NCBI GenBank assembly: GCA_964499015.1
Contig: CAZCJA010000091.1
Location: forward strand, 1-8,172
DNA length: 8,172 nt
Direction of reading: 5' to 3'
Source of the DNA: CAZCJA01 sp964499015
GTDB taxonomy: Bacteria; Elusimicrobiota; Elusimicrobia; F11
Shown: positions 6,942 through 8,172 of the stretch, piece after piece
Numbering within the stretch: the first letter of the stretch is position 1
Layout of the letters: every line of letters begins with the position of its first letter
Made by a program: the position numbers and the translations under genes
The notes under the pieces: generated by a model
What the model was told of the DNA's origin: nothing
Databases searched by the model: none
Seen by the model: the letters and a program-made list of their open reading frames with translations, nothing else

Positions 6942-7532
6942 TTAAACGATGGCTGTTGTTATTTCCTGCTGAGCTTGATACTTGCCGTCTTTGTCGCGGT
7001 AGGACACCGCGCAGACGTCGTCGGACTGCAAGAACAGTAGCTGGGCGATTCCTTCGCCCGCGTAAAGCTTCACCGGCGCCGGGCTCATGTTGCTGATGGC
7101 GAGCGTGGCGTATCCTTCCCACTCCGGTTCAAACGGCGTCACGTTAACGAACACGCCGCAGCGGGCGTAGGTTGATTTACCAAAACAAATCGTCAAAATG
7201 TCGCGCGGGATTTTAAAATATTCGACGGTCTGGCCGAGCACCATTCCATGCGGCGGGATGATGATGTGGTCGTCGGCGCGGACCGGCTGAAAAAGGCTCG
7301 GGCGCACGTTCTTCGGGTCGATTTCTTTGAGCTCCTCGCCGGGCTCGAAACGCATCACGCGGAAGGTGTTGCCGAGGCGCATGTCGTAGCCGTAGCTGGA
7401 AACGCCGTACGAGACAACTTTGCGCGTGGTGCCGTTGGGCATGTCGGTTTTCTTCACTTGTTCGCGCGCGAACGGACGGATCATCCCGTTTTCAGATTGT
7501 TCAATAATCCATTTATCGGACTTAATTGACAT
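6942..7532 (-). CDS. dcd: dCTP deaminase family protein with the catalytic Glu replaced by Ala
   Basis: Dcd normally deaminates dCTP to dUTP to feed dTMP synthesis, as a homotrimer. The 196-residue product matches the Chlamydia/Pseudomonas-type sequence along most of its length: MSIKSDKW at the start, SYGVSSYGYDMRLG at 41-54, VEYFKIPRDILTICFGKSTY at 103-122 with S120 and R124 in the usual substrate positions, PFEPEWEGY at 133-141 and GKYQAQQ near the end. One key residue is odd. The segment usually written TLEFSN or TIEISN, whose Glu is the general base (E138 in E. coli), reads TLAISN here, with A145 encoded by GCC at 7098-7100. This is two base changes from GAA or GAG, so a single read error would not explain it. 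There is also an insert around 32-38. The ATG at 7532 overlaps nrdR by 11 bp behind GGGGA. The fold is certain; deaminase activity is in doubt. Confidence 0.92.
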   Translation of the reverse strand: MSIKSDKWIIEQSENGMIRPFAREQVKKTDMPNGTTRKVVSYGVSSYGYDMRLGNTFRVMRFEPGEELKEIDPKNVRPSLFQPVRADDHIIIPPHGMVLGQTVEYFKIPRDILTICFGKSTYARCGVFVNVTPFEPEWEGYATLAISNMSPAPVKLYAGEGIAQLLFLQSDDVCAVSYRDKDGKYQAQQEITTAIV

Positions 7533-8031
7533 TAATTTCCCCGAGGATAACGGCCACCGGTTTGATGCGGTCGCGGCCCTGTTCTTTCTTCATAATTTTC
7601 AATTCATCGACAAACGATTCGGCATCGGAAAACTGTTTATAGACGGAAGCGAAACGGATGTACGCGACCGGGTCGAGTTTTTTCAAGCGGGCCAGCGCGG
7701 CCTCGCCGATGGCTTTGCTCGGCACTTCCATCACGAATTCTTCCTGGAGGGACGTTTCCACGTCGTTCACCACTTGCTCGATCTGTTCCGTGGTGATGGG
7801 GCGTTTTTTGCAGGCGCGGATGATGCCTTCTTTGAGTTTGTTGCGGTCGTAAAATTCGCGGCGGTTGTCGGACTTAAGCACGGAGAGGGGCATGGCTTCG
7901 AAACGTTCATACGTGGTAAAGCGTTTACCACAACCCATGCATTCGCGACGGCGGCGGATCACATTTGCCGTTTCAACGGGGCGTGAATCGATCACGTGGT
8001 CGTCGGGATGGTTGCAGTGTGGGCATTTCAT
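7522..8031 (-). CDS. nrdR: Transcriptional repressor NrdR of ribonucleotide reductase genes
   Basis: NrdR binds ATP or dATP and represses ribonucleotide reductase operons when dNTPs are plentiful. The 169-residue protein has the N-terminal zinc ribbon CPHC (C3, C6) and CMGC (C31, C34), with the DNA-binding arginine run RRRREC at 26-31 and FTTYER at 38-43. An ATP-cone domain follows at about 49-139 (KSDNRREFYDRNKLKEGI and SVYKQFSD visible). The last 25 or so residues extend past the usual 150-residue forms. The ATG at 8031 is chosen because the zinc ribbon begins two residues later and AAGGCGG (8038-8044) lies 6 bases before it. An ATG at 8076 would overlap the -10 box and is rejected. It is the first gene after a strong promoter and overlaps dcd, which links dNTP sensing to the purine genes. 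No ribonucleotide reductase gene is in the window. Confidence 0.97.
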   Translation of the reverse strand: MKCPHCNHPDDHVIDSRPVETANVIRRRRECMGCGKRFTTYERFEAMPLSVLKSDNRREFYDRNKLKEGIIRACKKRPITTEQIEQVVNDVETSLQEEFVMEVPSKAIGEAALARLKKLDPVAYIRFASVYKQFSDAESFVDELKIMKKEQGRDRIKPVAVILGEINVN

Positions 8032-8050
8032 TGGAATCCGCCTTGGTGGA

Positions 8051-8097
8051 GTACCATATCTTGTGCCAGGCGGCATTGTAATACCTATCTATGGGGG
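8051..8097 (-). promoter_or_regulatory. Candidate pair of NrdR boxes over the nrdR promoter
   Basis: NrdR boxes are 16-base sites close to ACACWATATMTWGTGT, usually in pairs about 31 bp apart. On the minus strand, 8051-8066 reads GCACAAGATATGGTAC (11 of 16 matches) at the predicted transcription start. Exactly 15 bases upstream, 8082-8097 reads CCCCCATAGATAGGTA (about 9 of 16) between the -35 and -10. The spacing is right but the second site is weak. Negative autoregulation of nrdR would make sense, but this is inference. Confidence 0.4.
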
Positions 8098-8103
8098 TGT
8101 CAA
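8075..8103 (-). promoter_or_regulatory. Near-consensus sigma-70 promoter for nrdR and probably the operon
   Basis: On the minus strand, TTGACA (8098-8103) is followed by exactly 17 bases and TACAAT (8075-8080), matching 11 of 12 consensus bases. The predicted transcript starts near 8067, leaving a leader of about 36 bases before the nrdR ATG. No other promoter of this quality was noticed in the spacers, so it may serve all the genes to purL. Confidence 0.85.
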
Positions 8104-8110
8104 CTTGCCC

Positions 8111-8172
8111 TTATTTGGGGCGATTTTTCGACGAGAACGGCTGTTTTGGGGGCTTGGCCAGGGTTTCGAAAA
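8111..8172 (-). other. Possible end of an upstream gene, undecided
   Basis: Upstream of the nrdR promoter the minus strand stays open to the window edge in more than one frame. The most gene-like runs from 8170 to a TAA at 8111-8113 and reads FETLAKPPKQPFSSKNRPK, a basic C-terminal tail. A second frame ends with TGA at 8100-8102. About 20 codons are too few to decide or to name a product, and no clear terminator is seen before the promoter. Confidence 0.2.

Noticed and set aside
8032..8076. Upstream ATG start for nrdR at 8076
   Set aside because: That ATG overlaps the -10 box of the promoter, and the conserved zinc ribbon starts right at the ATG at 8031.

Overview
The window holds one co-directional block of nucleotide-metabolism genes, all on the minus strand, so transcription runs from high to low coordinates. 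In that order it reads nrdR, dcd, a guaB3-type IMP dehydrogenase gene, a palindromic repeat, guaA, a four-helix membrane protein of unknown function, purC, an unusual double-length purS, and purL. purL leaves the window at position 1 without a stop. The DNA is GC-rich by eye. Gene spacing is very tight (overlaps of 1, 8, 11 and 20 bp and one zero-gap junction), typical of a compact bacterial operon. Nothing looks eukaryotic or viral. I cannot name the phylum. The CBS-less GuaB3, the two-repeat PurS beside a separate PurL, and a Dcd of the Chlamydia/Pseudomonas sequence type do not together point to one familiar lineage; an uncultured or candidate phylum is possible, but that is only a guess.

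Region by region. 8032-8172 is a leader with a near-consensus sigma-70 promoter (TTGACA, 17 bp, TACAAT) and candidate NrdR operator half-sites; the far edge may carry the end of another gene. 7522-8031 encodes NrdR, the repressor of ribonucleotide reductase genes, overlapping dcd (6942-7532). A 102-bp spacer with hairpins and a T-run separates dcd from guaB3 (5676-6839). A 92-bp spacer holding a two-unit inverted hairpin element (5600-5669) separates guaB3 from guaA (4057-5583). From guaA to purL there is no non-coding DNA.

Functionally, PurL, PurS and PurC serve steps 4 and 7/8 of IMP synthesis. GuaB3 and GuaA convert IMP to XMP and then GMP. Dcd belongs to the dCTP-to-dUTP route for dTMP, and NrdR senses dATP/ATP to control dNTP supply. 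The block therefore links purine synthesis, the GMP branch and deoxynucleotide balance. purQ, the glutaminase normally paired with this kind of PurL, is not in the window.

Points most worth following up: Dcd has alanine where the family's catalytic glutamate should be; PurS is a tandem duplication resembling the N-terminal pseudo-dimer of large PurL; a REPIN-like element sits just ahead of the guaA ribosome-binding site; possible NrdR boxes overlay the operon promoter; and an unknown membrane protein lies inside the purine genes. No wholly new multi-gene system was seen.
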